NCBI GenBank assembly: GCA_001604065.1
Contig: LVAO01000026.1
Coordinates: 1 to 38,404 of the forward strand
Length of the DNA: 38,404 nt
Direction: 5' to 3'
Source of the DNA: Clostridiales bacterium Firm_09
GTDB lineage: Bacteria > Bacillota > Clostridia > Christensenellales > DTU072
Shown: positions 16,597 to 25,012 of the stretch, in pieces
Position numbering within the stretch: position 1 is the first letter of the stretch
Layout of the letters: every line of letters begins with the position of its first letter
Made by a program: the position numbers and the translations under genes
The notes under the pieces: generated by a model
The model's database searches: none
What the model saw: only the letters and a program-made list of their open reading frames with translations
What the model was told of the DNA's origin: nothing

Positions 16597-17835
16597 ATGA
16601 AAAAATCTGTTTCATCAATCATTATGCTGTGTGTGATTGCAGTTTTTGCGCTGAGCGTATCGCCGCTTGTTGCGGCATCTGCAAAAAATGACGTTGCCGC
16701 AGAGGCGGCTTCGGATCCGAAAGATGCTTCTGACCGGACGCCCAAAATTGATTCTGCAACAGCGAAGAGCGCATATATGATAGACTTCGGCACGGGTACA
16801 GTGCTGTATGAGCGGGATCCCGATAAACGTATGCCCATCGCAAGCATGGTAAAAATCATGACGCTTCTGCTGACTTTTGAGAATATCGAGTCGGGAAGGA
16901 TGTCTTTTGATCAAAAAATCGTCATCAGCGAAAACGCTTCGGGCATGGGCGGCTCTCAAATGTTTCTGGATACAGGACTGGAATATCCTTTATCCGATCT
17001 CATAAAAGGCGTTGTCGTCTGTAGTGCAAATGATGCTTCGGTGGCGATAGCAGAAACGATTTCGGGTTCGGTGGAGGAGTTCATCACACTGATGAACGAA
17101 AGGGCCCGGTCGCTGGGAATGGAAAACACCTGCTTTGTCAATGTTACGGGATTGCCTCAGGATGGTCAATACTGTACGGCGCGGGATGTCACCACCATGA
17201 TGCGGGAACTGCTGAAACATAAGGATTATTATCGTTTTTCGGGCATATATATGGAAAATTACACGCATCCCGACGGAAGGGTAACCGAGCTTGTCAATAC
17301 CAACAAGCTGGTGCGTTTTTATAAAGGCTGCGACGCCGGCAAAACGGGATTTACCAACGAAGCAATGTTTTGCTTATCTGCCTCGGCGCTCCGGAACGGC
17401 ATGCGGGTTGTGGCTACCGTAATCGGCGCCGAAAACAGCAAGGCGCGTTTTGCGGAGGTCAGTTCCCTGTTCAATTATGCTTTCGCAAACTATTCAGAGG
17501 ACCGTTTGGTCTGCAAGGATGAGCCGATAGCCAACAATATCGAGATACGCAGAGGCAAATCGGAACGGATTGCCGTTGCCGCAGACCGCGATGTTTATGT
17601 TCTTCGCAAAAAGGGCGATAATAAAGAATACAGCGTCCGCTTGGATCTGAATGACAAGCTGAAGGCTCCGGTTGCAAAGGGAAGCGTCATCGGAAAGCTG
17701 ACGGTTACGGACCAGAACGGAGCGATTGTCGGTACGGCAAACATTGTAGCGCTGGAAAACATCGAGTCGGCAGGATACGGCGACAGTCTTAAAAAAGTTC
17801 TTTTGGATTGGTATGCCGCAAAAAGAAAGAAATAG
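16597..17835 (+). CDS. dacF: D-alanyl-D-alanine carboxypeptidase, DacF/PBP5 type
   Basis: This penicillin-binding protein removes the terminal D-Ala from peptidoglycan stem peptides outside the membrane. The 412-residue chain has a signal peptide (MKKSVSSIIM, then a hydrophobic core to about 28), followed by the three catalytic motifs of the family: SMVK (Ser83-Lys86), SAN in VVCSANDASVAIAE, and KTG in DAGKTGFTNE. The C-terminal beta domain (about 300-390) and a short end without a clear amphipathic anchor follow. It lies between the SpoIIM-like gene and M50-scpA-scpB, an arrangement typical of Clostridia where the paralog is DacF; a vegetative DacA role is also possible. A strong terminator follows. 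Confidence 0.92.
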   Translation: MKKSVSSIIMLCVIAVFALSVSPLVAASAKNDVAAEAASDPKDASDRTPKIDSATAKSAYMIDFGTGTVLYERDPDKRMPIASMVKIMTLLLTFENIESGRMSFDQKIVISENASGMGGSQMFLDTGLEYPLSDLIKGVVVCSANDASVAIAETISGSVEEFITLMNERARSLGMENTCFVNVTGLPQDGQYCTARDVTTMMRELLKHKDYYRFSGIYMENYTHPDGRVTELVNTNKLVRFYKGCDAGKTGFTNEAMFCLSASALRNGMRVVATVIGAENSKARFAEVSSLFNYAFANYSEDRLVCKDEPIANNIEIRRGKSERIAVAADRDVYVLRKKGDNKEYSVRLDLNDKLKAPVAKGSVIGKLTVTDQNGAIVGTANIVALENIESAGYGDSLKKVLLDWYAAKRKK

Positions 17836-17851
17836 TTCTCAGAGTCCCTTG

Positions 17852-17889
17852 AAAAATGCCTCACAAAACCGGGAGGCATTTTTCTTTTA
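17852..17889 (+). terminator. Rho-independent terminator of dacF
   Basis: AAAAATGCCTC (17852-17862) pairs perfectly over 11 bp with GAGGCATTTTT (17873-17883) around a 10-base loop, followed by CTTTTAT. Because the stem starts with A and ends with T it could also work in the other direction, but no gene faces it. Confidence 0.9.
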
Positions 17890-17910
17890 TCATACATTCC
17901 TATTTTCAAC

Positions 17911-17939
17911 TTGCCAATTGAACATAATAATGTTAGAAT
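17911..17939 (+). promoter_or_regulatory. sigma-A promoter of the M50-scpA-scpB operon
   Basis: TTGCCA (17911-17916) and TAGAAT (17934-17939) are 17 bp apart, giving a leader of about 45 bases before the protease ATG. Confidence 0.65.
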
Positions 17940-17990
17940 GAAGCTGTTATACGGAGAGATATTTGCGGACAGACTCTCCGGGGAGTGTCC

Positions 17991-18695
17991 ATGTTTATTT
18001 ATAATTTCTTTACTACCGACTCCAGTTTTTCAGAAAAGCTGATCAGCATTCTGGCTGCGTTGATGGCAATCTTCATCGCAATTGTTGTTCACGAAGTCAG
18101 CCACGGCTATGCCGCTCTGTGGAACGGGGATCCTACGGCAAAAAATGCCGGCAGACTTACGCTGAATCCTGTTGTCCATTTTAATTTATTAGGTGTTCTG
18201 ATGATGCTGATTGTCGGGTTCGGATGGGCAAAACCGGTGCCTGTCAATCCCGCAAATTTCAAAAACCATAAAAGAGGCATGATCGCCGTTTCGGTTGCCG
18301 GCGTGCTGTCCAATCTGGTGATGGGCGGGCTGGGACTGCTGCTCCTATATTTATTGAATCCTATATTTTATATGACCGTCGGATCATCGGCAGGATATAT
18401 TCTCAAACTGCTGCTGCTGATGTTTCTTGTATACTTTGTCGGCGTCAATTTTATGCTTGCGATGTTCAATCTGCTGCCGATCTATCCGTTGGATGGTTTT
18501 AATCTTGTCAACACGCTGTTGCCCCGGGGCAATGCTTATCAGACGTTTATGGTGCGTTATGGCATGTACATTCTGCTTGGCCTTCTTGTCTTAGGACAGA
18601 TCGGCGATCTGATAGGCTTGCCGTTTCTCAATATCTTCGGATTGTTCAGCAATCTGATACGCAAACTGATCTCGATTGTCCTTGCGGCAAACTGA
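17991..18695 (+). CDS. M50B site-2-protease-family membrane metalloprotease
   Basis: The 234-residue protein is a short, PDZ-free member of the M50 family of intramembrane zinc proteases. The zinc motif is HEVSH (residues 34-38) at the end of the first hydrophobic segment, and the third ligand is the Asp of LPIYPLDGFN. About five or six membrane segments are visible. The substrate is unknown. GGGGAG (17980-17985) supports ATG 17991; a GTG at 17985 lies inside that site and is unlikely. The gene commonly precedes scpA-scpB in Clostridia, and here scpA begins 12 bases after its stop. Confidence 0.9.
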   Translation: MFIYNFFTTDSSFSEKLISILAALMAIFIAIVVHEVSHGYAALWNGDPTAKNAGRLTLNPVVHFNLLGVLMMLIVGFGWAKPVPVNPANFKNHKRGMIAVSVAGVLSNLVMGGLGLLLLYLLNPIFYMTVGSSAGYILKLLLLMFLVYFVGVNFMLAMFNLLPIYPLDGFNLVNTLLPRGNAYQTFMVRYGMYILLGLLVLGQIGDLIGLPFLNIFGLFSNLIRKLISIVLAAN

Positions 18696-18707
18696 TACAG
18701 GAGAACT

Positions 18708-19499
18708 ATGTTCGGTTCTGACGAATCCTTTGATGTAACCTGCGATGCTTTTGAAGACCCCGTTCCCATGGAGGTCCTCATTGAGATGTGCCGAAAAGGG
18801 AAGGTTGAAATCCGGGATATCTTTGTATCGGATATCATTGAGCAATATGTAGATTATGTCGCAGAACTGCCCGACAAGAATTATGACAACATCAGCAGTT
18901 TTATCCTTTTGGCTTCCACGCTTCTTGAGCTCAAATCCAATGCCCTGCTTCCCAAACCCCAGGAGATTGAAGAGACCGAGATTTCGGACGAAGAGCGGCT
19001 CTTCCGCAAGATGGAGGAATACAAGCTCTATATGGAAGAATCCGAAAAACTCAAAGAAAGAGAGATCCTCAACCGTTTTTACAGGGAGCCTATTTTTGCC
19101 GAGGATGATTACCGCATTGTTATCAAGAATTTCAATCTGGACAGGCTGATCGGCGCATTTTCGCAGTTGTTGGAAAAAGCGGAATATGCCGAAAAGAAAG
19201 ACGAGCCCAAAAAAATCGTCAAAGAACGTTTTACCGTCGCAGAAAGAATGATGGAGCTTATCGAAGCGATCAGAGCTTACAAGGTGCTCAATTTCTTTTC
19301 CCTGTTTGAGCCGTCCTATACGAAGGTGGAGATGATCAATACTTTTTTGGCAATACTCGAAATTCTCAAACAACAGATTGCCGTCGCGGAACAAACCGAA
19401 TTCTGCGGCGATATCACCTTGCGCTACACGCCGCTGACGGACAACTTTGATCATTCAAACGAGGAGGAACTTCTTGCGGATGCTAACGGATATCATTGA
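18708..19499 (+). CDS. scpA: Segregation and condensation protein A
   Basis: ScpA is the kleisin of the bacterial SMC complex, which compacts and separates chromosomes. The 263-residue protein has the usual N-terminal helix bundle (FEDPVPMEVLIEMCRKGKVE, IRDIFVSDIIEQYVDYV) with the family segment NISSFILLASTLLELKSNAL, a charged middle, and a C-terminal winged-helix region (about 180-255) that contacts the SMC head. The expected GPLDLLL-like start is replaced by DPVPMEVLI. AGGAG lies 4-9 bases before the ATG. The 3' end overlaps scpB by 20 bases. Confidence 0.95.
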   Translation: MFGSDESFDVTCDAFEDPVPMEVLIEMCRKGKVEIRDIFVSDIIEQYVDYVAELPDKNYDNISSFILLASTLLELKSNALLPKPQEIEETEISDEERLFRKMEEYKLYMEESEKLKEREILNRFYREPIFAEDDYRIVIKNFNLDRLIGAFSQLLEKAEYAEKKDEPKKIVKERFTVAERMMELIEAIRAYKVLNFFSLFEPSYTKVEMINTFLAILEILKQQIAVAEQTEFCGDITLRYTPLTDNFDHSNEEELLADANGYH

Positions 19500-20193
19500 A
19501 GCATTATTATTTGCGAGCGGCGGAGGGATGTCTTCCACCGAGCTTTATGAAGGACTGAAATCTTCCTATACCCGCATCGAAATCGAAAAAGCACTACGGG
19601 AGCTGAAGAATACATACAGCGGCGAACGCGGAATCATCATGATTGAGTTTAATGACAAATACCAGCTCCAAAGCAATCCGGCATATGGCGAACTGATTGC
19701 GGAACTTCTTCAAAAGACCAAAGAACGTGAGCTGTCCAAGACACTTCTCCAGGTGCTTGCAATCATTGCTTACAAAGGTCCCATCACGAAACAGGAAATA
19801 GAAGAGCTTCGCGGTGTCAATTCCGATTATGTTGTACAGATGCTCCTCAAATTCAACCTGATTGAGGCTGTCGGACGGAAGGAAGCCCTCGGACATCCTA
19901 TTCTGTATTCGACAAGCGAAGAATTCTTGAAGAAATTCGGCCTTTCTTCTTTGTCGGAATTGCCGGATTATGAAGATCTTATTTATAAAATTAAGAATAA
20001 CTTTGACAAATATTACGAAAAGAGTGATGACCTTTACCGCAACCGCAAAATAGCGATCGACGGAGAAGAGGAAGAAAGAAAAAAAGAGGACCGCGTCGCA
20101 GAGGTTGCCGCCGCGGAAGATTCCCAGGAAGAGGATGAAGAAGACGAAATGCCGGATTTCCTGCTTGGAGAAGATATCATTCGTGTGGAATAG
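19480..20193 (+). CDS. scpB: Segregation and condensation protein B
   Basis: ScpB dimers bind ScpA in the SMC complex. The 237-residue protein shows the two winged-helix domains: MLTDIIEALLFASGGG through YQLQSNPAYGELI, then LSKTLLQVLAIIAYKGPITKQEIEELRGVNSDYVVQ in the second, followed by LGHPILYSTSEEFLKKFGL. The C-terminus is a long acidic tail (EDSQEEDEEDEMPDF). ATG 19480 gives the family N-terminus; TTG 19474 is better spaced from GGAGG (19463-19467) and could be used instead, adding two residues. It is translationally coupled to scpA. Confidence 0.95.
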   Translation: MLTDIIEALLFASGGGMSSTELYEGLKSSYTRIEIEKALRELKNTYSGERGIIMIEFNDKYQLQSNPAYGELIAELLQKTKERELSKTLLQVLAIIAYKGPITKQEIEELRGVNSDYVVQMLLKFNLIEAVGRKEALGHPILYSTSEEFLKKFGLSSLSELPDYEDLIYKIKNNFDKYYEKSDDLYRNRKIAIDGEEEERKKEDRVAEVAAAEDSQEEDEEDEMPDFLLGEDIIRVE

Positions 20194-20290
20194 GGACGGA
20201 TCTGCATGCCGACAATGTGTATCCCGCAAAAAAGTATTTCAGAAAGCAGAGTATTTTTTTTGCATCCTGGACTATCCTCATGGGTAACAG

Positions 20291-20319
20291 TTGACAATCC
20301 TTGGCAAAAAGGTTATCAT
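20291..20319 (+). promoter_or_regulatory. sigma-A promoter of tsf
   Basis: Consensus TTGACA (20291-20296) and TATCAT (20314-20319) are 17 bp apart. The leader is about 33 bases and contains GGAG at 20345-20348. The promoter replaces the usual rpsB-driven transcription. Confidence 0.8.
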
Positions 20320-20358
20320 TAGAAAAGCGAAAAACTATATTATTGGAGAATAATTATT

Positions 20359-21027
20359 ATGGCATTTACAGCTCAAGACGTCATGGAACTCAGAGCGCGC
20401 ACCAATGTCGGCATGATGGACTGCAAGAAGGCTCTTGCGGCTACAGACGGTGATATGGACAAAGCTATCGAATACCTCCGCGAAAAAGGCATGGCCTCCG
20501 CTGCAAAAAAAGCAGGCAGAATCGCTTCCCAGGGCATCGTCGATTCCTATATTCACATGGGCGGCAAAATCGGTGTTTTGCTGGAAGTCAACTGTGAAAC
20601 GGACTTTGTTGCCAACAGCGAAGTCTTCCGCTCTTTTGTTCACGACATTGCCCTTCAGATTGCCGCCGCAAAACCTCTTTATATCACCAAAGAAGACGTG
20701 CCGGCGGACGTTATCGAAAAAGAAAAAGAGATTTGCCGTGCGCAGGCTCTCAACGAACCCAAGCCGAAGCCTGCCGCCATCATCGAAAAGATGGTCGACG
20801 GAAGAATCCAGAAGTTTTACAAAGATTTCTGCCTGCTGGAGCAGGGTTTTGTCAAGGATCCCGAAAAATCCATCACCATGCTTCTTAATGAAGTGATCGC
20901 TTCGATCGGCGAAAAGATTTCGATAAGAAGATTTGTCCGTTACGAGATGGGCGAAGGCCTGGAGAAAAAGGTTGACAACTTTGCAGAAGAAATCAACGCG
21001 CAGGTTGCCAGAATGCAAAACGCTTGA
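20359..21027 (+). CDS. tsf: Translation elongation factor Ts
   Basis: EF-Ts recharges EF-Tu by releasing GDP. The 222-residue protein starts [20 protein letters not shown], followed by [20 protein letters not shown] (UBA-like domain, signature 1) and [17 protein letters not shown] (signature 2, with the TDFV tip that reaches the EF-Tu nucleotide pocket). The compact length, with only one clear dimerisation-type subdomain, is normal for many Firmicutes. rpsB, almost always directly upstream of tsf, is not here; scpB is the neighbour and tsf has its own strong promoter. A terminator-like hairpin separates it from pyrH. Confidence 0.97.
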   Translation: MAFTAQDVMELRARTNVGMMDCKKALAATDGDMDKAIEYLREKGMASAAKKAGRIASQGIVDSYIHMGGKIGVLLEVNCETDFVANSEVFRSFVHDIALQIAAAKPLYITKEDVPADVIEKEKEICRAQALNEPKPKPAAIIEKMVDGRIQKFYKDFCLLEQGFVKDPEKSITMLLNEVIASIGEKISIRRFVRYEMGEGLEKKVDNFAEEINAQVARMQNA

Positions 21028-21070
21028 CAACAGATAACAGGGTTTTCACGCTGCTGGATTAATAAGGAAG

Positions 21071-21868
<798 letters not shown>

Positions 21869-21976
21869 CTTCGCAAAAATCAAAATTCTGCCGCAGACGG
21901 ATACATTTTTTTGAAGGCAAAGCGGAACGGACAAATCGGCAATCGTTATTGATATTGAAAATATGCTTCAATTCTG

Positions 21977-22005
21977 TTGATTTCTTTTTTGCCGCGCGAT
22001 ATAAT
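21977..22005 (+). promoter_or_regulatory. sigma-A promoter of the riboswitch-ribU unit
   Basis: TTGATT (21977-21982) and TATAAT (22000-22005) have a 17-bp spacer. The predicted start near 22012 falls at the base of the FMN riboswitch. Confidence 0.8.
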
Positions 22006-22014
22006 ATTGTCAGA

Positions 22015-22130
22015 TTCTTTGAGGCGGAGTGAAAATCTCCACCGGCGGTTACAGTCCGCTAACGCAACGCAAGGCGCGCCGATCGGGTGAAATTCCCGTA
22101 CCGACAGTTACAGTCTGGATGAGAAAAGAA
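22015..22130 (+). ncRNA. FMN riboswitch (RFN element)
   Basis: The conserved RFN core is plain: GAGGCGGAGTGAAAATCTCC, ACCGGCGGT, AGTCCGC, CGGGTGAAATTCCCG, ACCGACAGT and AGTCTGGATG. The outer P1 helix is TTCTTT (22015-22020) with AAAGAA (22125-22130). It is followed by an intrinsic terminator and then ribU, so FMN binding should end transcription and lower riboflavin uptake when FMN is plentiful. Confidence 0.97.
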
Positions 22131-22154
22131 AATATCGGTCTGTTCTTTTTCTGT

Positions 22155-22181
22155 ATGCCCCAAGAATCCGGGGCATTTTTA
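22155..22181 (+). terminator. Riboswitch-controlled terminator before ribU
   Basis: ATGCCCC (22155-22161) pairs with GGGGCAT (22170-22176), 8-base loop, then a T-run. It is the expression platform of the FMN riboswitch. A second GCCCC at 22184-22188 could compete for the GGGGC arm. Confidence 0.85.
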
Positions 22182-22212
22182 TTGCCCCAGAATACAATAT
22201 GGAGGCAAACTT

Positions 22213-22767
22213 ATGTCCAGGATTCCCGTAAGAAAAATTGTCATCATCGCGGTATTTGCGGCGCTCTCTTTAGTCTGCATGCTCATAAAATTCCCGCTGT
22301 TTCTGCCCTTTTTGGAATATGATTTCGCCGACGTGCCTATCATCATATTTACAATGATGTACGGTCCGATATACGGTCTGCTGCTGACCGCAATCGTTTG
22401 CGCAGTGCAAGGTTTTACCGTTTCAATACAATCGGGTATTCTCGGCATCCTTATGCATTTTGCGGCGACAGGCAGCTTTGTTCTGACCTTCGGTTTTATT
22501 TTCCGCAAATATCCTACCTTAAAAGGCGCAATCATCGGCGCGTTCGGCGGGATTCTGGTCTGGACGGGCATTATGATCCCCTTTAATATTCTTATTACGC
22601 CCATTTTTATGGGCGTAGCACGCGAAGCGGTGTATCCCATTCTGCTGCCTGCGATTATTCCCTTCAATCTTATCAAATCGACGGGAAATTCGGCGATATC
22701 CATATCCCTTTATTTCATTCTGAAACGTGTATTGAAAAATCATTTTGACAAGTTCTCAAAATTCTGA
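22213..22767 (+). CDS. ribU: Riboflavin ECF transporter S component
   Basis: The 184-residue membrane protein is the substrate-binding subunit of an energy-coupling-factor riboflavin transporter. It starts with a basic segment (MSRIPVRKIV), contains the alanine motif of S components (IAVFAALSLVCM) where the shared EcfT subunit docks, and continues with FLEYDFADVPIIIFTMMYGPIYGLL, a RibU hallmark, and about six hydrophobic helices. The FMN riboswitch directly upstream confirms the substrate. GGAGG (22201-22205) precedes the ATG. The ATPase and EcfT genes are elsewhere. The unit has its own promoter and terminator inside the pyrH-frr interval. Confidence 0.94.
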   Translation: MSRIPVRKIVIIAVFAALSLVCMLIKFPLFLPFLEYDFADVPIIIFTMMYGPIYGLLLTAIVCAVQGFTVSIQSGILGILMHFAATGSFVLTFGFIFRKYPTLKGAIIGAFGGILVWTGIMIPFNILITPIFMGVAREAVYPILLPAIIPFNLIKSTGNSAISISLYFILKRVLKNHFDKFSKF

Positions 22768-22781
22768 GCGGAGGATGGGTT

Positions 22782-22802
22782 AAACCGCTGCGCCGGTTTT
22801 TC
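22782..22802 (+). terminator. Possible terminator after ribU
   Basis: AAACCG (22782-22787) pairs with CGGTTT (22794-22799) around CTGCGC, followed by TT. The stem is only 6 bp, so this is moderate evidence. Confidence 0.5.
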
Positions 22803-22829
22803 ACCTTGCTTGAATCGCGGGAATAGTCC

Positions 22830-22858
22830 TTGATATTTTCCTTATAATATGCTATATT
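22830..22858 (+). promoter_or_regulatory. sigma-A promoter of the frr operon
   Basis: TTGATA (22830-22835) and TATATT (22853-22858) are 17 bp apart. A second TATAAT (22843-22848) lies between them without a matching -35. The promoter would drive frr-uppS-cdsA-dxr-rseP-ispG and the polC-like gene. Confidence 0.65.
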
Positions 22859-22887
22859 ATTCTTACTAATGTATAGAGAGGACTTTT

Positions 22888-23463
22888 ATGGCATACGACA
22901 TTATGGAAGTCGAGCTTGTATTTGATGAGCTCAGAACAAAAAGCGATAAAAGCATCGCGGCAATGCGCGCCGAACTTGCGCAGATGAAAGCGGGAAGAGC
23001 CAATCCCCATTTGTTGGATAAAATCATGGTTGAGTATTACGGTACTCCTACGCCAATCAATCAGTTGGCCAATATTTCTGTCCCCGAAGCGCGCCTTCTG
23101 ACAATTTCTGTCTGGGATGCCTCTGCAATCAGAAATGTAGAAAAGGCTATCCTTGCCGCAAATATCGGCATCACGCCTACAAATGACGGCAAACTTATTC
23201 GCCTTGTATTTCCCGAGCTTACCGAAGAACGCAGGCGTCAGCTGGTCAAGGAAGTCAAAACGATTGCCGAAAACACCAGAGTTGCCATCCGCAATATCCG
23301 CCGTGACGCAATAGAAGCCTTAAAATCTTTCAAAAAAGACGGTATCGTCACAGAAGACGAGCTTTCCAAATTTGAAAAGGATGTGGACAAGACCGTCAAC
23401 GCGGCAGTTGCTGAGATCGACAAAATGGTTGCCGATAAAGAAAAAGAGATCATGAGCGTCTGA
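22888..23463 (+). CDS. frr: Ribosome recycling factor
   Basis: RRF splits the post-termination ribosome together with EF-G. The 191-residue product has the family length plus a slight N-terminal extension. It shows MKAGRANPHLLDKIMVEYYG, TPTPINQLANISVPEARLLTI, NVEKAILAANIGITPTNDGK, PELTEERRRQLVK and the C-terminal helix region VTEDELSKFEKDVDK. AGAGAGGA precedes the ATG by a few bases. The stop overlaps the uppS ATG, so the two are coupled. The whole chain from here to 29817 has almost no intergenic space. Confidence 0.97.
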   Translation: MAYDIMEVELVFDELRTKSDKSIAAMRAELAQMKAGRANPHLLDKIMVEYYGTPTPINQLANISVPEARLLTISVWDASAIRNVEKAILAANIGITPTNDGKLIRLVFPELTEERRRQLVKEVKTIAENTRVAIRNIRRDAIEALKSFKKDGIVTEDELSKFEKDVDKTVNAAVAEIDKMVADKEKEIMSV

Positions 23464-24158
23464 TGCGTCATCTCGGAATTATCATGGATGGCAACGGCCG
23501 CTGGGCCGTCAGCCGTGGGCAAGAGCGTCTCAGCGGACATGCGGAAGGCGCGAAAGCTGTTGCTCGCGCGATAGAAGCCGCATTGGAGTGCCGTTTGGAG
23601 TGCATCACGTTCTATGCGTTTTCTACAGAAAACTTCAAAAGAGGCGTGCAAGAAACGCTCGGGATATTCTCTGTTTTGGCGGGTTTTTTAGAAAATACGC
23701 TGCTCCCGCTTGTAAAAGAAAAAAAACTTCGTGTCCGCTTTATCGGTGATCTCAAGAGATTGACACCCGAGCTTCTTGAAACTTTATCCAAGGTCAATGT
23801 CGCCGGTCTCAACAACACAGGAATGACCGTTGTAATAGCTTTGGCATATGGCGGCAGAGAAGAAATAGCCACCGCTTTCAATATGCTGCTGGAGCGGCGC
23901 CTTATCAATCTGGACGCTTCCCCCATCACCTATGATGAGATATCGAGGTACCTTTATACGGCAGGATTGCCGGAGCCGGACGCTGTCGTGCGTTTTGGCG
24001 GATACAAACGTCTTTCCAATTTTTTACCCCTGCAATCCGCCTATTCCGAGTTTTTCTTTACAGAGAAGCTATGGCCGGACTTCCAGAAAGAAGATTTATA
24101 TAAAATCTGCGCGGAATATCAAAAAATAAAGCGCAATTTCGGAGATATACCAAAATGA
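23463..24158 (+). CDS. uppS: Undecaprenyl diphosphate synthase (cis-prenyltransferase), variant motif
   Basis: UppS condenses farnesyl-PP with IPP units to make the C55 lipid carrier of the cell wall. The 231-residue protein has HLGIIMDGNGRWA with the Mg-binding Asp, GHAEGAKAV, and FYAFSTENFKR. It ends with AYSEFFFTEKLWPDF, which holds the second Mg-contacting Glu. The region that normally reads RTSGE or RTGGExRxSNFLLWQ is here RFGGYKRLSNFLPLQ: the usual Glu is Tyr, and the Trp is Leu. Arg, Arg and Ser of the IPP-binding set remain. Coupled to frr and cdsA by overlapping stop/start codons. Substrate or chain length may differ. Confidence 0.93.
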   Translation: MRHLGIIMDGNGRWAVSRGQERLSGHAEGAKAVARAIEAALECRLECITFYAFSTENFKRGVQETLGIFSVLAGFLENTLLPLVKEKKLRVRFIGDLKRLTPELLETLSKVNVAGLNNTGMTVVIALAYGGREEIATAFNMLLERRLINLDASPITYDEISRYLYTAGLPEPDAVVRFGGYKRLSNFLPLQSAYSEFFFTEKLWPDFQKEDLYKICAEYQKIKRNFGDIPK

Positions 24159-25012
24159 AACGTACGTTGACCGGTCTCATACTTTTTGCCGGACTGATGG
24201 GATTCATTCTGTTGACAGGCGTATCTGTCAAGGGTGTTGCGGCAGGGCAGTTCGTCTTTGATGCCTTTCTTCTGTTCTTCTGCGCCGCTTCGACCTTAGA
24301 AATGGTCAAAGTCTTTCGCGAAAAAGGATACAAACCGATCCTTGCGCCGCTCATCCTGTTTCTGGCAGCCGTCTATCCGGTGACGTATTTTTTTGATATC
24401 AACGGTTTTGCAGTTGCTGCCGCCGTGGTATTTATGGTTGCATTTGGATGTTTTGTTTTTGACAACAAACGTCAGTTGAACGATTTTTTTGCAACATTGC
24501 TGATCCTTATTTATCCTTTGATGTCGTTTTCGCTCTCGCTCTATCTGACCATTAATTTCGGAATGCTGCCTTTGTTGATTGCGGCGGGTGCCGCAATGTG
24601 CGCGGATACCTGCGCCTATTATTTCGGCTCGCTCATCAAAGGCCCCAAAATTTTTCCTAAAATCAGTCCCAAAAAAACTTACGCGGGCAGTATCTTCGGC
24701 ATTGCGGGCGGTGTTCTGGGCTCGGCGCTTGTTTATCTTCTTTTTGAGCTTGCAGAATTGCCTGTCAACGATCTGGTCAGATTCACCGACGTCTTCACAC
24801 ATCCCATATTGTTCTATCTTCTTGTCGGCGGAATAATCGGTATTGTATCCGAAATCGGTGATCTTGCTGCAAGCCGTCTGAAACGCGCGCTGCAAATAAA
24901 GGATTTCTCCCATGCTTTCGGTCCTCAGGGCGGCATTATGGACAGATTGGACAGCATTATTTTTGCCATCTTGTTCATGTCGTCCGTGATGGTGTTTGTG
25001 CCGTTGCAATGA
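24155..25012 (+). CDS. cdsA: Phosphatidate cytidylyltransferase (CDP-diglyceride synthase)
   Basis: CdsA makes CDP-diacylglycerol from phosphatidate and CTP, the branch point of phospholipid synthesis. The 285-residue membrane protein has about seven or eight hydrophobic helices. It carries AMCADTCAYYFGSLIKGPKIF, then SPKKTYAGSIFG and EIGDLAASRLKRALQIKDF, and finally the signature end GPQGGIMDRLDS. The signature normally reads HGGxxDRxD, and here the first His is Gln; a His (SHAF) lies a few residues before. Its ATG overlaps the uppS stop (ATGA) with GGAGA upstream, and dxr starts within its stop. Confidence 0.95.
   Translation: MKRTLTGLILFAGLMGFILLTGVSVKGVAAGQFVFDAFLLFFCAASTLEMVKVFREKGYKPILAPLILFLAAVYPVTYFFDINGFAVAAAVVFMVAFGCFVFDNKRQLNDFFATLLILIYPLMSFSLSLYLTINFGMLPLLIAAGAAMCADTCAYYFGSLIKGPKIFPKISPKKTYAGSIFGIAGGVLGSALVYLLFELAELPVNDLVRFTDVFTHPILFYLLVGGIIGIVSEIGDLAASRLKRALQIKDFSHAFGPQGGIMDRLDSIIFAILFMSSVMVFVPLQ

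Noticed and set aside
20225-20265. A/T hairpin (GCAAAAAA with TTTTTTGC) after scpB as a terminator
   Set aside because: The stem is nearly all A-T and the T-run is part of the stem, so it does not fit a standard terminator.
22029-22322. 97-residue + strand open frame over the FMN riboswitch
   Set aside because: It translates the RFN element itself and runs into ribU in another frame; the RNA structure explains the sequence.
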